A DNA stretch of 60,169 bases from the NCBI GenBank assembly GCA_021811265.1, contig JAJZPH010000006.1:1-60169 (forward strand). Reading direction: 5' to 3'. Position 1 is the stretch's first letter. Each line of letters starts with the position of its first letter. The notes beneath the pieces are model-generated. The model was not told the origin of the DNA. It worked only from the letters and a program-made list of their open reading frames with translations, and did not search any database. This document shows, in pieces, positions 58,746 through 60,169 of the stretch. The position numbers and the translations under genes are program-made. This DNA is from a bacterium. GTDB lineage: Bacteria > Chlamydiota > Chlamydiia > Chlamydiales > SM23-39.

Positions 58746-60127
58746 AGAAACTGCTCAGCGTATTTAGTCAGCTAAAAGAGATTCGCGTGTTGCTTCTTGG
58801 CGATTTCATGTTGGATCAATATACAAAAGGAAGCGTCTCTAGAATCTCTCCAGAAGCTCCTGTTGCTGTTCTTCGCGTAGAAGAGGAACAATCGAGTCCT
58901 GGTGGTGCGGGAAACGTTGTTTTGAATCTTTTGGCTTTAGGGGCAAACGTGATTGCAGTAGGTAGAAGGGGAAAGGATGAGGCTGGGAGAACCTTGATCT
59001 CCTTTTTGCAGCGTGCGGGTGCCGACGTACGCCATATATTTATCGAGGATGGTTATGTAACTCCAATAAAAAATCGCCTTCTTGCCGAAAGCCAGCAACT
59101 TCTAAGGCTCGATCGAGAAAAAGCAATGGAATTACAACCCTCTTTGGAAAAAAAGATCATAGCACAAGTTCCACAACTGCTTGAAAGAATCAATGTGGTT
59201 GCCATTTCCGATTACGCCAAGGGATTTTTATCTCGTTCTCTTATTGGGAGTGTAATAAAAGAAGCAAATGCGAGAAGTATTCCCATTATCGTGGATCCTA
59301 AAGGTTTAGATTTTTCTAAATATGTAGGCGCGACGATTATCAAACCCAATCTTTCAGAAGCCTATGCTGCTGCCAAGGTCTCTTTGAGCGAGCCTTTAGA
59401 AAAAGTGGCAGATATTCTTTTGGGAATCACGCAGGCCAAGATCCTTATGATTACCCGTTCCGAAAAGGGAATTTCCTATTTTGATCAGAAGAAAAGGCGT
59501 TTTGATTTTCCCGTGAAATCTAAAGAAGTGAAGGATGTGACAGGAGCTGGAGATACGGTTCTTGCCATGGCTGTTTTTTCGATAGCGAATCTATTAGAGA
59601 TGTCGGACGCGGTGCGCCTTGCAAATATTGCTGCAAGTATTTCCGTAGAGCATGTGGGATGTTTTTCTGTCTCTCTTGCCGATGTGGCAAAGAGGATGCT
59701 GGAGTTGCATGGAGAGAATAAGATTTTCAGTACAGACCATCTCTTTGCTCTCAGGCAGGTGTTGCTAGGAAGAAAGGTCATTCTTTTGGGTGTAGATAGC
59801 CATTGTGGTATGACGACAATGCTCTTTCAAAAGATCCGAGAGCTTTCTTCGAAGAATGGCCAAGAGCTGATGATTTATATCAAAGATCCTGACCCCGATA
59901 TGCAGTTTGTTCGTCTTCTTTCTTCTTTGTCCGAGGTGGATTTCATCATCTTGAAAAGCGAAAATTTGCAGCATTTGTGTAAGGTCATCGAGCCTGATGA
60001 GGTGTATGAGATGCAGGAAGATAGGATGATCTCTTTAGAAAAAGCCAAAGATCTATTGCGCTCTCTGATAAAGAAAAAATTGTCGCAATCCAAAAAGCAA
60101 AGAAAAACTTATACCCAAACAACTTGA
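58739..60127 (+). CDS. hldE: Heptose 7-phosphate kinase HldE with degenerate nucleotidyltransferase half
   Basis: 462 residues. The N-terminal PfkB kinase (1-330) is intact: 'LLLGDFMLDQYTKGSVSRIS', 'SSPGGAGNVVLNLLALGANV', 'PIIVDPKGLDFSKY', 'IIKPNLSEA' and the catalytic 'DVTGAGDTVLAMAVFS'. The C-terminal half corresponds to the adenylyltransferase of HldE but is reduced: 'KVILLGVDSHCGMTTMLFQK' replaces N-G-x-F-D-x-L-H-x-G-H. The HxGH motif is gone and the domain is shorter. Heptose phosphorylation should work; the nucleotidyl step may need another protein. The start overlaps hldD by 7 bp. Confidence 0.88.
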   Translation: MVKKLLSVFSQLKEIRVLLLGDFMLDQYTKGSVSRISPEAPVAVLRVEEEQSSPGGAGNVVLNLLALGANVIAVGRRGKDEAGRTLISFLQRAGADVRHIFIEDGYVTPIKNRLLAESQQLLRLDREKAMELQPSLEKKIIAQVPQLLERINVVAISDYAKGFLSRSLIGSVIKEANARSIPIIVDPKGLDFSKYVGATIIKPNLSEAYAAAKVSLSEPLEKVADILLGITQAKILMITRSEKGISYFDQKKRRFDFPVKSKEVKDVTGAGDTVLAMAVFSIANLLEMSDAVRLANIAASISVEHVGCFSVSLADVAKRMLELHGENKIFSTDHLFALRQVLLGRKVILLGVDSHCGMTTMLFQKIRELSSKNGQELMIYIKDPDPDMQFVRLLSSLSEVDFIILKSENLQHLCKVIEPDEVYEMQEDRMISLEKAKDLLRSLIKKKLSQSKKQRKTYTQTT

Positions 60128-60169
60128 AAATGCGATCTTCCACCCCCGAGTTTTTGGCTTGCTCCAGAA
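60110..60169. repeat. Palindromic repeat copy at the window end (truncated)
   Basis: TATACCCAAACAACTTGAAAATGCGATCTTCC... and GAGTTTTTGGCTTGCTCCAG match the family arm and loop (inverse orientation to copy 1). The right arm lies outside the window. Confidence 0.8.

Overview
The window reads as a chromosome segment from a chlamydia outside the family Chlamydiaceae (an 'environmental', Parachlamydia-like lineage). Three things point there. First, a nucleotide (ATP/ADP-type) transporter, a SWIB-domain protein and a chlamydial-type glycerol-3-phosphate acyltransferase are present. Second, several gene runs follow the order I remember from Chlamydia trachomatis: HAD phosphatase-truA-ispD-SWIB-prfB-GNAT-yebC; ptr-plsB-rng; plsX-rpmF-yceD; rnpA-rpmH with rpmJ-rpsN; uvrC-mutS; dnaG, glycyl-tRNA synthetase, pgsA, glgA; rplY-pth-rpsF-rpsR-rplI-ispE. 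Third, ADP-heptose genes (hldD, hldE), an ankyrin protein, thymidine kinase and prs are added, which would be unusual in Chlamydiaceae. The species cannot be named from the sequence alone. The DNA is A+T-rich by eye and most genes have a recognisable Shine-Dalgarno.

Layout. 1-9.8 kb is an accessory-looking region: nucleotide transporter, two paralogous membrane-anchored sulfatase-fold proteins, a thioredoxin reductase-thioredoxin fusion, an unknown protein, a 177-bp MITE-like insertion, and a membrane protein with tryptophan-centred repeats. Several copies of a roughly 72-bp palindromic repeat lie between these genes. 9.8-23.2 kb is mostly conserved chlamydial core: isoprenoid (ispD), tRNA modification (truA), translation release (prfB with its frameshift), phospholipid synthesis (plsB, plsX), RNase G, L32. 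23.3-26.7 kb holds a small membrane protein and a 1000-residue ankyrin protein. 26.7-37 kb carries lpxB, pcnB, tdk, a Tsr3/DTW-like gene, a thioredoxin-fold exported protein, a UvrD/Rep helicase, rnpA-rpmH, rpmJ-rpsN, a GYF_2-domain protein and an Asp23/AmaP-like pair.

37.0-41.1 kb is the most unusual part: a compact three-gene operon on the minus strand. Gene A (39819-41117) has a U-box-like segment, a glycine-rich hydrophobic segment and a J-like tail. Gene B (38143-39795) is a single-ring AAA+ ATPase of the ClpA/B second-ring type with Walker A, Walker B, sensor 1, arginine-finger and pore-loop residues. Gene C (37020-38120) is related to A in the hydrophobic segment and ends in a J-domain-like tail in which HPD has become HSD. 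I infer a dedicated membrane-associated unfoldase with J-like and U-box-like partners, and propose it as the candidate undescribed system.

41.3-60.1 kb returns to core genes: uvrC-mutS, dnaG, glycyl-tRNA synthetase, pgsA, glgA, tRNA-Gln(UUG)-prs-rplY-pth-rpsF-rpsR-rplI-ispE-hldD-hldE. Two departures stand out. The glycyl-tRNA synthetase is the archaeal/eukaryotic-like alpha2 type, not the alpha-beta fusion of Chlamydia. HldE keeps its kinase half, but its nucleotidyltransferase half has lost the HxGH signature. All functional calls come from reading translated sequence and remembered family motifs; no database search was run.
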